Positions 15,674 to 24,247 are shown, counted from the stretch's first letter. The stretch is 43,380 nucleotides of DNA from RGDT01 sp964630925 (GCA_964630925.1 CAZVZK010000084.1:1-43380); one strand, 5' to 3'. Numbers and translations are program-made. The notes: generated by a model not told the origin, from the sequence alone.

Positions 15674-15988
15674 TCATGCGGCCCCCCTTCGTCCCAGGAT
15701 GGCCCGCGCCTCGTCCTCATCCCCGAACAGCACCTGGCCGCTCAGGAGCGAGCTGGTGGCCCTCTCGGCGGCCCACGCCACGGCCGCCGCGTCACGGGCG
15801 ACGTGTTCCAGCTCGAAGTCGTCCATCTGCGAATCGCCCATGTCGGCGCCGGCCCGCTGGCAGGCGATGAGGCGCCCCGCCGCCCGCTCGACCTCGGCGA
15901 GGGCCAGGAACAGCCCCGCCAGCGCCCGCTCGCACCGGCGCGTCAGCCTCCCCGCCGCCCTGCCCCCGTCCGCGCACGTCAGTGCCAT
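15674..15988 (-). CDS. Hypothetical protein, 104 aa
   Basis: It starts at MALTCADGGRAAG with its ATG overlapping the upstream stop (TGATG). It is helical and alanine-rich, and the LEHVARDAAAVAWAAERATS segment resembles one in the 133-aa gene at 14040-14441. It is convergent with the repressor gene, with 28 bases between the stops. The function is unknown. Confidence 0.6.
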   Translation of the reverse strand: MALTCADGGRAAGRLTRRCERALAGLFLALAEVERAAGRLIACQRAGADMGDSQMDDFELEHVARDAAAVAWAAERATSSLLSGQVLFGDEDEARAILGRRGAA

Positions 15989-16152
15989 CACCGCACCCCC
16001 CGTTGATAGTTGCACCGGAACCAGCTCTCGTTCTCCGCCTTCACGTCCGCCGCACGCCGGCGCCGCGCCAGCCAGCCGCCGGCCAGGTCGGCGACCAGGC
16101 AGCAGGCCAGCGGCAGCAGCAGCACGAACAGCGGCGCGATCTTGTCCAGCAT
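15988..16152 (-). CDS. Small single-pass membrane protein, 54 aa
   Basis: It starts at MLDKIAPLF with a GGGGAGG sequence upstream. Residues about 6-27 form one hydrophobic helix, followed by RRRR and a charged tail that should lie in the cytoplasm by the positive-inside rule. No family was recognised. It is coupled to the following 104-aa gene. Small membrane proteins in prophage early regions are sometimes exclusion or lysis factors, but nothing in the sequence proves that here. Confidence 0.6.
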   Translation of the reverse strand: MLDKIAPLFVLLLPLACCLVADLAGGWLARRRRAADVKAENESWFRCNYQRGVR

Positions 16153-16205
16153 GGGATCCTCCCCGTGAAGGGCCCGCCGGGCGATGGCGGGCCGGTGTGT
16201 GATGT

Positions 16206-16916
16206 TCAGGCCGCCCGCCGCGACGCCGTGGCGGCCTGAAGCGCCCCCTCCCGCGACCGCAGGGCGGCCCGCACGCCCTCGAACAGGTCGGAGAGGGCCT
16301 CCCGCTCGTCGAACAGCTCCGCGCACCCGATGGCCGCGTCCAGCTCGCGGGACGCCTGGGAGAGCCGGGAGCGGACGCGGGCCTTGTGGTCGTGGCGGGC
16401 CTCGATGTCCGCCTCCGCCTTGGCCAGCTCGTCGGCGCCCTCCGGGGCCTCCTCATCGAGTGCGGCCTTCAGCGCGTCGTCGGCCGCGATGATGCCCTCG
16501 ATCAGGGACGTGTGGACGCGGCGGACCTCCTCCTCGAGCTTCTCGCGGGCGATCCCCCGCACCACGGCCATCTGGCTCTCGGCGTACTCGATGACGTGCG
16601 CCCGGATGCCGTGGGCCTTCCAGTGGGCCAGCAGGGCCACGATGTCCGCATGCGCGAGGCGCTCCTTCGGCATGACCCAGCACGAGAAGTTCAGGCGGAA
16701 GCCGTGCGGCCAGAGCGTGCGGCTCGGGTTGGGGCAGGCCGAACGCTTCTTCTCGGGGATGTCGTAGACGAGCGTGACGTAGCCCTGGGCCGCGCTCTCC
16801 ACGACATCGGCCAGCCGGCCGACCCTCTGCTCCATCCCGTCCACGCCACGCCAGGAACGCGCCTGGGCGTTGATGCCGCCGTGGACCGCCTCGGCCGTCG
16901 TCAGAAGTGCCGTCAT
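16206..16916 (-). CDS. Hypothetical protein, 236 aa
   Basis: It starts at MTALLTTAEAVHG after a GGGGGAC sequence. The N-terminal half contains YVTLVYDIPEKKRSACPNPS, then GFRLNFSCWVMPKERL and HGIRAHVIEYAESQ. This strand-helix-strand pattern is reminiscent of the small ferredoxin-like fold in Cas2 or ChrB N-terminal domains, but with no diagnostic residues. The C-terminal half is long and charged and probably coiled-coil. Its promoter region has an operator for the divergent ribbon-helix-helix repressor. The function is unknown. Confidence 0.6.
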   Translation of the reverse strand: MTALLTTAEAVHGGINAQARSWRGVDGMEQRVGRLADVVESAAQGYVTLVYDIPEKKRSACPNPSRTLWPHGFRLNFSCWVMPKERLAHADIVALLAHWKAHGIRAHVIEYAESQMAVVRGIAREKLEEEVRRVHTSLIEGIIAADDALKAALDEEAPEGADELAKAEADIEARHDHKARVRSRLSQASRELDAAIGCAELFDEREALSDLFEGVRAALRSREGALQAATASRRAA

Positions 16917-16944
16917 GTCCGTCCCCCGTTGTGCGTGTCGCGTT

Positions 16945-16966
16945 GCGTCTGTACTTATATAGACGC
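16945..16966 (-). promoter_or_regulatory. Operator candidate 1 (GCGTCT N10 AGACGC)
   Basis: A 6-bp inverted repeat around an AT-rich centre. Read on the minus strand it matches 15 of 22 positions of the site at 17003-17024. It lies just before the leftward 236-aa gene. Confidence 0.5.
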
Positions 16967-17002
16967 ACGCCGGGGCGGAATGTTGCAAGGAATCCGGAAA
17001 GA

Positions 17003-17024
17003 TTGTCTACATTTTTCCAGACGC
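17003..17024 (+). promoter_or_regulatory. Operator candidate 2 (GTCTA, T-rich centre, CAGACGC)
   Basis: A GTCT/AGAC inverted repeat matching operator 1, placed 47 bases before the ribbon-helix-helix gene. It overlaps a possible -10 region downstream of TTGCAA (16983-16988). Confidence 0.5.
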
Positions 17025-17046
17025 CCGCCGGCGGCGGACGCCCTAT

Positions 17047-17047
17047 C
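17047..17047 (+). promoter_or_regulatory. Dispersed motif variant (CTATCATG) before the RHH gene
   Basis: CCCTATCATG is centred 24 bases before the ATG at 17071. It matches the core of the dispersed element motif but reads in the opposite orientation to most copies, so it is a weak member. Confidence 0.25.
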
Positions 17048-17070
17048 ATGTGTGGGAGGAGGTGAGACGC

Positions 17071-17325
17071 ATGGGCAGGCCGAAGATCCGCGACGGGCAG
17101 AGCCAGGCGAACGTCTGGATGCCGAACGAGCTGTGGGAGCGGCTCGAGGGGCTGATGGCGAGGACGCGCCGGTCGATGACGGTGGAGATCCTCCACGCCA
17201 TCGAACGCCACGTCGAGCAACCGCCCGAGGTGGTCACGCCGAAGCTGAAGCCGGCGCAGGCCGAGGCCGGCGAGAAGAAGAAGCGTCAGAAGAAGCCCGC
17301 CGCCGGCCCGCCACATTCCGCCTAA
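17071..17325 (+). CDS. Ribbon-helix-helix (Arc/CopG-like) DNA-binding protein
   Basis: An 84-residue protein starting at MGRPKIRDG; an ATG 21 bases upstream is less likely. Residues about 11-50 give the strand QANVWMP and two helices (ELWERLEGLMARTRR, then SMTVEILHAIERHV), the classic RHH layout. The C-terminal 30 residues are Lys/Pro-rich and disordered. Two similar inverted repeats lie in the divergent gap upstream, consistent with binding as a dimer of dimers and controlling itself and the 236-aa gene. Confidence 0.8.
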   Translation: MGRPKIRDGQSQANVWMPNELWERLEGLMARTRRSMTVEILHAIERHVEQPPEVVTPKLKPAQAEAGEKKKRQKKPAAGPPHSA

Positions 17326-17422
17326 ACAGGCGCCCAGGTGAAATCCGAGCGGCCGCGCGACGAACGATCCGCTATACAGGCGCAATCTACTCCCCGCGCC
17401 CGGTAACGGACGGAGTCGCGTC

Positions 17423-17728
17423 ATGGGGGCCGGCAGGCGGATCGTCGAGGGGCTGTTCCTGTTCCTGGCGGCGTGTGCCGTCCTCGGCGTGGCGCTGGGG
17501 CTGTACGGGCTGCTGTCGGCCCTGCCGGGGCCGCCGGGCCCGGACGGGCTGGACGCCGAGACGACGCACCGGCGGGCCGTCGAGGGCACGCGGGCGGACA
17601 TGGAGGAGAAGATGAGGCAGGCGCGGCTGGCCGACGAGGCCGGCAACCACGCGGCGGCCGAGGCGTGGCGCGAGCAGGCGGGGCGGTGCCGCAGGCGTCT
17701 GGCCGAGCTGGAGTCACGGGAGCGTTGA
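17423..17728 (+). CDS. Small membrane protein with cytoplasmic coiled tail, 101 aa
   Basis: A CGGAG sequence precedes the ATG at 17423. Residues about 10-33 form one hydrophobic helix (LFLFLAACAVLGVALGLYGL), then a Pro/Gly stretch and a charged helical tail (residues 55-101). It ends 15 bases inside the convergent tail fibre gene. The position next to tail fibre genes would suit a holin or spanin-like protein, but no such signature is visible. Function unknown. Confidence 0.55.
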   Translation: MGAGRRIVEGLFLFLAACAVLGVALGLYGLLSALPGPPGPDGLDAETTHRRAVEGTRADMEEKMRQARLADEAGNHAAAEAWREQAGRCRRRLAELESRER

Positions 17729-19000
17729 GACGAGGAACCAAATATCGACGCTGCCGGCCGTGGCGGCGCTGAGGTTCGCCCCGGTGCTGTCGGCCTTGAG
17801 GCTCCACTGGACGGAGCTCGAGTAGTTCGACATCATCGGCGAGACCTCCGTGAGCGGGTCGCCGCCCCCGAGCGGCCACGTCGCGGCGGTCTCCACCGGC
17901 GCCGAGAACACGCTGTAGTCCTGGATCAGGTAGTTGTCGAGGATGATGCCGTCGAACCACACCGAGAGCTTGTAGTTCGACAGGGTGCCGCCCGTGAAGG
18001 CCGTCGAGTGCCGGAGCATCACGGCGTGGATGACCCCCTTCGCCGGCTGGAGGTAGAGGTTGATCGAGTTCGTCGTCGCCGCCGTGCTCAGGTCGGTGTA
18101 CGTCTTGGTGATCTTCGTCCACGAGGGGGCGGAGCCGCCCGACCCGCTCGCCGCCGCCGTCACCCGCCCGTAGGCGTCCACCGTGATGTCGGCCGAGGTG
18201 TAGCTGCCCGCCGTCAGGCCCGAGACGACGGAGAAGCTGCCGCCGGGGGTGGCCGAGGCGGCCCGGATGACCCCCGCCGCGGCGTCGTAGTAGAAGCGGG
18301 CGATGCCGCCGGCCAGGACGCGGAGTGGCAGCCCGCCGGCCAGGGCGAAGCGGAAGCCCGCGGCGCTGCTCGAGTCGTTGTGGGTGATGGTGAACGACTC
18401 GGAGCCGGTGTTCACCAGGGTGAAGAAGCCGCTCTGCCCCGGACGGAACATCGAGGTCGGGTCGATGCCGGTCAGGCTCAGCCCCGGATTCGTCGCGCTG
18501 ACCGACTTGACCAGCGAATCGCCGGTGAGGACGAGGTCGTCCTGATCCACCGTCCACGCCGTCTGCGCGTCCGGCTCGCCCACCTCGTCGGCGGTGCGCC
18601 CGCCGGGGTTGGCCGGCACCACGTTGCCCATCCCGGCGAACCCGGCCCCGTAGAAGACGAAGCCCTTCTGCCCCGCCTGCAAGGCCCACGAGGAGGCCGC
18701 CACGCCCCACTCGTCGCCGTTGGACGGCCCCGCGCCGTCGAGCGGGTCGGCGTCGTAAGACGCCATGCACGGCCAGGACATCGTCGCCCGCCCGAACTTG
18801 CCGGGATCGACGGCGGTGCGCCCGTTGAACAGGACGTTGGTCATGCCGTCGGTGTCGGGCCGCTCGACGGCCAACGCCCCGTCGTCGGTGATGCCGGTGA
18901 CGCGGCACGCCCCGCCGGGGGGGATGGGGTCGTCTTCGTCGTTCCTGATGGGCAGCCAGCGTTGCGCGTTGAGGGCGGCCGTGGCCTCGGGCCTGTCCAT
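17714..19000 (-). CDS. Phage tail fibre / receptor-binding-like protein
   Basis: A 428-residue Gly/Ser/Thr-rich protein. It contains GLTAGSYTSADITVDAYGRVTA, a type of segment that recurs in phage tail fibres and marks the hinge to a C-terminal domain. The last 150 residues look like a beta-rich globular tip. No enzymatic motif is present. It is the last gene of the leftward tail module, one base after the upstream fibre-like gene. The tail-appendage role is well supported by composition and position; the receptor is unknown. Confidence 0.72.
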   Translation of the reverse strand: MDRPEATAALNAQRWLPIRNDEDDPIPPGGACRVTGITDDGALAVERPDTDGMTNVLFNGRTAVDPGKFGRATMSWPCMASYDADPLDGAGPSNGDEWGVAASSWALQAGQKGFVFYGAGFAGMGNVVPANPGGRTADEVGEPDAQTAWTVDQDDLVLTGDSLVKSVSATNPGLSLTGIDPTSMFRPGQSGFFTLVNTGSESFTITHNDSSSAAGFRFALAGGLPLRVLAGGIARFYYDAAAGVIRAASATPGGSFSVVSGLTAGSYTSADITVDAYGRVTAAASGSGGSAPSWTKITKTYTDLSTAATTNSINLYLQPAKGVIHAVMLRHSTAFTGGTLSNYKLSVWFDGIILDNYLIQDYSVFSAPVETAATWPLGGGDPLTEVSPMMSNYSSSVQWSLKADSTGANLSAATAGSVDIWFLVSTLP

Positions 19001-19001
19001 G

Positions 19002-20588
19002 TCACGCCCTCGTGAGGGCGAGGTCGGAGCCGAGGACGAGCGTCACGTCCGCCAGCGAGCACTCGGACAGGGTGATGTTGAGCGTCCCCGCCGCCGTCTT
19101 GTCCGGGTCGAGGAAGGAGCTGCCGGCCTGCATGGTCAGGTTCGACACCGTCTTGCCGCGCGGGTCGCCCGACAGGTCGAGGGTGCAGCCGCCGCCGAGC
19201 ACCAGGGCCGTCCCGCCGACGGCCCCCGAGGAGCGGAACCGCAGCGCCCCGTCCTGGCCGTCGTAGGTGGCGACGTTGCAGGAGCCGCGGGCCTCCGCCT
19301 CGCCGCCCCGCTGCGTCAGGGTGGTGACGTTGCTGCCGAAGACCACCTTGCCGCCGTTCTGGCTGATCGTGGTCAGGGTGCAGCCGTCGCCCAGGACCAC
19401 GTCGGCGTCGGTCTGCTGGCTCGTCTGGTAGCCGAGGCGGGCCGTGGCGACGGTGCCCGTCTCGCCGGGGAAGAAGGCCGCCCCCACGCTGCCCCTGTGG
19501 ACGTTGAGCACGTTGGAGGCGTGCGTGCCCTTGAGCAGCACGGCGGGGACGCCCTGCTCCGCCGGGTTGCCGGCCCCGTAGACGTTCACCGTGGACTGGA
19601 CGGTCCCCAGGTCGAACTTGAGGCGGCCCGAGCCGGCGCCCTCGCCACGCCCGAGGTTCAGCGTGGGGATGCCGAGCTTCAGGGAGGTGGTGCGGTACTC
19701 GACGTAGCCGCCCGCCGCGTTGGTCCGCGGCAGGCCGATGTCCCCGGTGTAGGTCGCGTCCACGCTGAAGGAGGTGACGGTGAGGGTGGACTGGTCGATG
19801 TCATACAGGATCGAGGAGGCGGAGTTGGTGAGGCACACGTCGTCGCCGACGGCCGTCGAGACGCCGGGCGGGGCCCCCGCGCCCACCGCCGTGCCGGTGT
19901 CGTTGTAGGTGACGGTGGAGCCGCTGGTGATCGTCGTCACCAGGGCCGGCGTGGTGTAGGTGTCGGTGGTGGTGGAGCGGTACACCTTGTAGCCCGTCGC
20001 GCCGGCGACCTGCGCCCACGAGAGCGTCGCGGTGAGGTTCGGCGTGGTGATGGCGAGGCTCTGCTGATTCGACTTGATCGTCTCGCCGGTCTGGGTCGTC
20101 GCCGTGATGATCCAGTAGTAGGTCGTGCCGTTGGACAGCGACCCGCCGGACGCGGCCGCGGCGGCCGCCTGGACCGGCGCGGCGAGCGTGGCCTGCGGGA
20201 CGTAGCCGAGGGACCAGTTGGCCGTCGCGGAGTAGACGTTCGGCCCGGAGTTGGCCGTCGTCGTGGTGACGGCCCCGATGGTGCCGGAGCCGCCCGAGAC
20301 GCTGCTGGTGGCGGTGAAGGGGACGCCGGGGGTGGCCGCCGTCCCGGTGACCACGGCCCCGGAGCCGGGGTAGGTCCACGTCACCTCGGCGAACTCGGGG
20401 ATGGTGCTGGCCGCCAGCGCCACCTGCAGCGCCGAGGCGGTGCCGGCGGTGTCGGTGGTCCCGGCCACGCTGACCGTCTTGGAGTTGATCGTGATCGAAT
20501 ATGTCGTACTGGCGTGGTATCCCGAAATTGTGATCGTGACGACCTGAGCGACCGGCTGCGCGTGGCCATTCCAGACGTTAACGGCCAT
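19002..20588 (-). CDS. Phage tail appendage protein with a fibronectin III-like domain
   Basis: A 528-residue protein starting at MAVNVWNGH. The N-terminus (about 1-60) has SITINSKTVSV, resembling tail proteins that attach fibres. A fibronectin type III-like domain at about 140-235 contains TTYYWIITATTQTGET and ATGYKVYRS. The C-terminal half has repeating Gly/Thr/Val strands like a beta-solenoid. It is adjacent to the tail fibre gene, and a copy of the dispersed motif is centred 45 bases before its ATG. Probably a structural adhesin of the tail tip. Confidence 0.7.
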   Translation of the reverse strand: MAVNVWNGHAQPVAQVVTITISGYHASTTYSITINSKTVSVAGTTDTAGTASALQVALAASTIPEFAEVTWTYPGSGAVVTGTAATPGVPFTATSSVSGGSGTIGAVTTTTANSGPNVYSATANWSLGYVPQATLAAPVQAAAAAASGGSLSNGTTYYWIITATTQTGETIKSNQQSLAITTPNLTATLSWAQVAGATGYKVYRSTTTDTYTTPALVTTITSGSTVTYNDTGTAVGAGAPPGVSTAVGDDVCLTNSASSILYDIDQSTLTVTSFSVDATYTGDIGLPRTNAAGGYVEYRTTSLKLGIPTLNLGRGEGAGSGRLKFDLGTVQSTVNVYGAGNPAEQGVPAVLLKGTHASNVLNVHRGSVGAAFFPGETGTVATARLGYQTSQQTDADVVLGDGCTLTTISQNGGKVVFGSNVTTLTQRGGEAEARGSCNVATYDGQDGALRFRSSGAVGGTALVLGGGCTLDLSGDPRGKTVSNLTMQAGSSFLDPDKTAAGTLNITLSECSLADVTLVLGSDLALTRA

Positions 20589-20623
20589 GCCCTGCCCCCT
20601 CCACGAATCGACGCGCTGACGCC

Positions 20624-20642
20624 CCCGCCCATCATGGGCGGG
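20624..20642. promoter_or_regulatory. Dispersed motif copy: perfect 9-bp palindrome around C
   Basis: CCCGCCCAT, C, ATGGGCGGG. It lies between the divergent fibre-like gene (start 20588) and HNH gene (start 20663), 45 and 30 bases from their starts. It is the best palindrome of the set. Confidence 0.6.
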
Positions 20643-20662
20643 ACGCTCACGCGGAGGCATGG

Positions 20663-21286
20663 ATGGGGGTGCCGAAAGAGATCGCGGGGCAGCGGTTCGG
20701 CCGTCTGCTCGTGCTGCACGTCGCACCGAAGAGGGGACGTTACCGCCGGTGGGTGTGTCGGTGCGACTGCGGCGAGCACGTCGAGATCGTCACATACCAG
20801 TTGCTCACCGGGAAGACCCGGAGCTGCGGGTGCCTGCACCGAGAGCTGTGGATCGAGAAGAACAAGACCCACGGGCGTTCAAGGGGCCCGGAGTACGCCT
20901 CGTGGTGCAGCGCCAAGGGGAGATGCCTTAACCCGAGCAACTCGGCGTATCGCAACTACGGGGGGCGGGGGATCACGTTCTGCGAGCGATGGGCCGGCGC
21001 GGACGGGTTCGCTAACTTCCTGGCAGACATGGGGGAGCGGCCGCCGGATCACTCGCTCGACCGCATCGACAACGACGGCCCATATTCGCCCGAGAACTGC
21101 CGCTGGGCGACGAGGAAGGTGCAGGGCAACAACAAGCGCAACAACGTCTGGTTCGTCGTCAACGGCGAGCGCATCACCGTCTCGGAATGCGCGAAGCGGT
21201 CCGGCCTCTTCAAGACCACCATCTACGACCTCATCCGCAACGGGTGGTCGATGGAGGAGATCCTCACCCACAAGCCGGCGGGCTAA
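20663..21286 (+). CDS. HNH-type endonuclease with zinc ribbon (homing endonuclease-like)
   Basis: A 207-residue protein. Residues 32-57 hold a zinc ribbon (Cys32, Cys34, Cys36, Cys55, Cys57 region, CRCDCG and SCGC). The middle has NYGGRGITFCERW, then HSLDRIDNDG and ENCRWATRKVQ, the layout of phage HNH homing-type nucleases. A C-terminal helix-turn-helix (about 172-200) probably adds DNA binding. It is read rightwards within leftward tail genes and overlaps the stop of the next gene by 4 bases, as expected for an intron-free homing gene that slipped between structural genes. It may also have a role in packaging or host DNA attack. Confidence 0.8.
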   Translation: MGVPKEIAGQRFGRLLVLHVAPKRGRYRRWVCRCDCGEHVEIVTYQLLTGKTRSCGCLHRELWIEKNKTHGRSRGPEYASWCSAKGRCLNPSNSAYRNYGGRGITFCERWAGADGFANFLADMGERPPDHSLDRIDNDGPYSPENCRWATRKVQGNNKRNNVWFVVNGERITVSECAKRSGLFKTTIYDLIRNGWSMEEILTHKPAG

Positions 21287-22002
21287 GACACCCACAGCGT
21301 CGGCACCGCCACCAGGGGGCCGACGCTCTCGAACTGGTACGTCCACTCCACCGGGTACTCCGCGTAGCCGTTGCCCATCCGCCGAGGGCTACGCCGGCGG
21401 ATCTCCGGGGCCTCCTTGAGGGCGGCCGGGAACTTCGCCGCGGCGGGCGTGGGGTAGGCGCGGAAGCCCACCGCCATGCCCTGCTGCGTGCAGCGGTAGG
21501 CCGTCCGCGGGTAGATGAGCTGCCGCTGCGGCGGCCCGTTGATCGCCGGCCTCATCGCGTAGGTGGGCATCCCGCCGCCGAACGAAAGCGACTCCGTGAA
21601 GCTCACCAGCAGGTTCTGCGACCCCGTCAGCGGGTACTCGGCCTGCGCCGTGAAGGTGAACGAGCGGATGGTGCTGTATTCGGCGCCCCTGGAGTCGCCG
21701 AAGGCCGGCCCCTCGGTGACGACGACGCCCGTGAGCGACCCGGCGTTGAGCAGCAGGTCGCTGCTGTTGGCCCCGGCGTCGGTCAGGAGCTTCAGGTCCT
21801 GGTAGGGGACGGCGAGGGCCGCCTTGAGGGCGTTCATGGCCGTGGTGATGGCGGCCTGGCCGTCGGCGGAGAGGTAGCCCTGCACCGCGAAGGAGCGGAT
21901 CAGGCTCAGGGGCTGGCCGCCCTCGTTGACGCGCGTCCGCGACGACGCGGTGAGCGTCGTGGCGTTGGCGTCCCAGGCGTACGAGCCGTAGCGTAGCTCC
22001 AA
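21283..22002 (-). CDS. Phage structural protein, probably tail-tip (Dit-like position), 239 aa
   Basis: A beta-rich protein (ELRYGSYAWDANATTLTASS, then STIRSFTFTAQAEYPLTGS) that repeats the style of tail proteins. No motif identifies it further. It shares a divergent 46-base gap with the large hub-like gene, and that gap contains a dispersed-motif palindrome. Its order after the tape measure fits a distal tail or tail-tip component, which is an inference from position. Confidence 0.55.
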   Translation of the reverse strand: MELRYGSYAWDANATTLTASSRTRVNEGGQPLSLIRSFAVQGYLSADGQAAITTAMNALKAALAVPYQDLKLLTDAGANSSDLLLNAGSLTGVVVTEGPAFGDSRGAEYSTIRSFTFTAQAEYPLTGSQNLLVSFTESLSFGGGMPTYAMRPAINGPPQRQLIYPRTAYRCTQQGMAVGFRAYPTPAAAKFPAALKEAPEIRRRSPRRMGNGYAEYPVEWTYQFESVGPLVAVPTLWVS

Positions 22003-22022
22003 GGCCGCGCCCTCCCCCCGGC

Positions 22023-22035
22023 CCCATCATGGGGG
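22023..22035. promoter_or_regulatory. Dispersed motif copy: CCCCATCATGGGG
   Basis: A 6-bp palindrome around C in the divergent gap, centred 26 bases from the start of the 239-aa gene and 21 bases from the start of the 732-aa gene. Confidence 0.55.
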
Positions 22036-22048
22036 CGGAGGGCGTCTC

Positions 22049-24247
22049 ATGGCCGGAGAGAGGCACGGCACGGCATCCTGGCCCGGCGTGGGCGGGACGG
22101 TGGAGTCCTGCTCCTACACCTGCTCGCACGGCATCACGCCCGGCGCGGCCACGCTCGTCTGCCACCTGCCGCCCGGCGTCCTGCCCGCCATGCGCGGCAC
22201 GCTCGTGATCTCCGACGGCGTCGGCGCCATCAGCCTGCGTGATTGCAAGGTCGAAGACTGCACGGCGCGGGTCGGCGGCGACGGGCAGACGCACACGCTG
22301 CTCATCCGCGACCGCCGCTGGATGTGGGGCGCGGGCCGCATCGACGGCTGTTACAACCAGCTCGACCCCTTCGGCAGGCTCATCCCCTGGACGATCCGCT
22401 CGCCGAAGGAGCTGGCCCTGCTGTGCCTCCAGGCGATGGGCGAGGGCAGTTACAACATCGACGCATTGCCCCCCGGCCTGACCAACCCCGGCGCCGCGGT
22501 GGTGCGGACGCTCATCACGCCGTCGGGACTCAACCCGCCGATCAACTGGTTCGGCATCCCGCCGGCGCAGGCGCTGCAGCAGGTGGCCGAGAGCTTCGGC
22601 TGCCGGGTGGTGTTCGACCCCGTCACCGACTCCGTCATCGTCGCCAGGGTGGGCCAGGGACGCGACCTGCCCGGCGGCTCCCTGTACACACGCAGCCCCA
22701 GCCTGAAGAGCCCCGACGCCCCGGCGGCCGTGTGCGTGGTGGGCGGGCCGACCCTGTTCCAGTGCCGGCTCGCCCTGGAGCCGGTCGGCCTGGAGTGGGA
22801 CGGCACCTATGTCCCCATCGACCTGTTGAGCTACGCGCCGCCCCTGGTGCAGGGGCGGAAGCAGGCGTGGGAGGTGACGGTCACCTACGGCGAGGTGGAC
22901 CTGGCCGCCAAGTTCGAGGTCTTCGCCGGGGCGGTCAAGGGCGAGGACCCGCGCTCCGGCGTGTCGCTCTCCTACGGGCCCGGCGGCGGCGACGACGCCG
23001 ACGACATCGCCCTGGCCCTCGCCAACCTCGTCAACGCCAGCGCCGACCCGCGCGTCAGCGGCAGGATGACGGCCACGGCCAGCGCCAACGTCGTCACGAT
23101 CCGGGGCCGCCAGGACGGCTACGAGTTCAGCGTGGCGGCGGAGATGGGCGACAGCTTCGACCCGGCCAACGGCATCGCCGCCGTGATGACGCAGCGGGCC
23201 GTGCGGCCGGGCAAGCGGCGCTGGGAGAACACCGACCCCGGCAACTGCTACGACGCCGTGGCCACGGACAGGCTGACGCAGAACCAGGCCCAGCAGCTCG
23301 CCTCGCAGTCGGTGTTCAAGCTGTACCGGCTGAAGACGGAGGGGCCGGCGGGCGGGCCGATGGTGGTGGCGGGCTACACGGGCAAGATCGTCAGGCGCGA
23401 GCAGATCGTGCTGACCGGCGAGAGGGTGGAGCAGATCGTCCCCGAGGACATCGACCCCTCGGTGAAGGTGAACAACTCCCAGGCGTTCGACGCCTACGTC
23501 GCCAACCTGTACGCGGGCCTCTCCAAGTCCAAGGCCGCGGCGGTGTACGGCAGCGTCTCCGTCGAGTGCATCAGCCCGACAGGCCTCTGGTACACCGAGG
23601 CCCTGGAGAACACCGACGCCGCCTCCCAGGTCCACATCCCGTTCGGCGTCACCCCGCAGTGGCAGCTCATCAGCTTCTCCATCCCCGTGTACCGCCGCGG
23701 GCTGTACGCCATCGAGTACCCGGAATTGCTGCTGGAGACGGGCGTCATGGTGCGCGACGCCGTGACCAACCAGCTCAGCGCCTACAGCCGCACCGAGGCC
23801 CTGCCGGGGGGCAACCCCGGCGGGGGCGTGAAGGTCGAGGTGCATGACGATATCCAGCTCAACGTCGTGGCCGACTACGACGGCAGCGTCCCGTACAGCC
23901 TCGTGGGGACGCGGATCTACGACGCCGACGCCCTGGTCCGGGCCGACTACTACCTGCGCGGGCTGGCCTCGCGGTTCAGCCTCGGGCGGGGCGAGATGAG
24001 GGGCTACAACGGCATCGTCCCCGTGCCCCTGGACGGCGCCGTGATGCAGGCGGAGTACAGCGTCGGGGCGCAGGGGGCCGAGACGACGGCCTCGCGCAAC
24101 TTCGAGTTCTCGCCCTTCGTGCCGTCCTACCCGGCCAGGAGGCGGGCGGAGTACCTGCCGCCGGCGGCGGACGGCGGGCCGCAGATGGTCGAGATGGCCG
24201 AGGGGCGGAGGGGCCGGCTCGTGGGGCCGCCCCGGCCGGCGGGGTGA
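22049..24247 (+). CDS. Large phage tail protein, hub or Tal-like, 732 aa
   Basis: The N-terminal third contains WFGIPPAQALQQVAESFG and VVFDPVTDSVIVARVGQG, the type of strand-helix block seen in baseplate hub (gpD/gp27-like) domains. The middle and C-terminal parts are beta-rich, with VRREQIVLTGERVEQIV. The rightward orientation is opposite to most tail genes. A long antisense frame covers it but is low-complexity. It lies beside the tape measure gene, with stops 22 bases apart. Tail hub or central fibre base is the most likely role, by context. Confidence 0.65.
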   Translation: MAGERHGTASWPGVGGTVESCSYTCSHGITPGAATLVCHLPPGVLPAMRGTLVISDGVGAISLRDCKVEDCTARVGGDGQTHTLLIRDRRWMWGAGRIDGCYNQLDPFGRLIPWTIRSPKELALLCLQAMGEGSYNIDALPPGLTNPGAAVVRTLITPSGLNPPINWFGIPPAQALQQVAESFGCRVVFDPVTDSVIVARVGQGRDLPGGSLYTRSPSLKSPDAPAAVCVVGGPTLFQCRLALEPVGLEWDGTYVPIDLLSYAPPLVQGRKQAWEVTVTYGEVDLAAKFEVFAGAVKGEDPRSGVSLSYGPGGGDDADDIALALANLVNASADPRVSGRMTATASANVVTIRGRQDGYEFSVAAEMGDSFDPANGIAAVMTQRAVRPGKRRWENTDPGNCYDAVATDRLTQNQAQQLASQSVFKLYRLKTEGPAGGPMVVAGYTGKIVRREQIVLTGERVEQIVPEDIDPSVKVNNSQAFDAYVANLYAGLSKSKAAAVYGSVSVECISPTGLWYTEALENTDAASQVHIPFGVTPQWQLISFSIPVYRRGLYAIEYPELLLETGVMVRDAVTNQLSAYSRTEALPGGNPGGGVKVEVHDDIQLNVVADYDGSVPYSLVGTRIYDADALVRADYYLRGLASRFSLGRGEMRGYNGIVPVPLDGAVMQAEYSVGAQGAETTASRNFEFSPFVPSYPARRRAEYLPPAADGGPQMVEMAEGRRGRLVGPPRPAG

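Noticed and set aside
9738..21395. Recurring GGGCTACGCC (two tandem copies near 9746, others near 9903 and 21387)
   Set aside because: Too few and too short to call a repeat family in GC-rich DNA; one lies within a gene.
18765..21419. A long plus-strand frame over the tail fibre genes that runs past the HNH start
   Set aside because: Composition is that of antisense to Gly/Thr-rich fibre protein; the HNH gene uses another frame.
21389..23845. A long minus-strand frame antisense to the 732-aa tail gene
   Set aside because: Low-complexity Arg/Gly/His/Val composition, no ribosome binding site, and it also crosses the known 239-aa gene in another frame.
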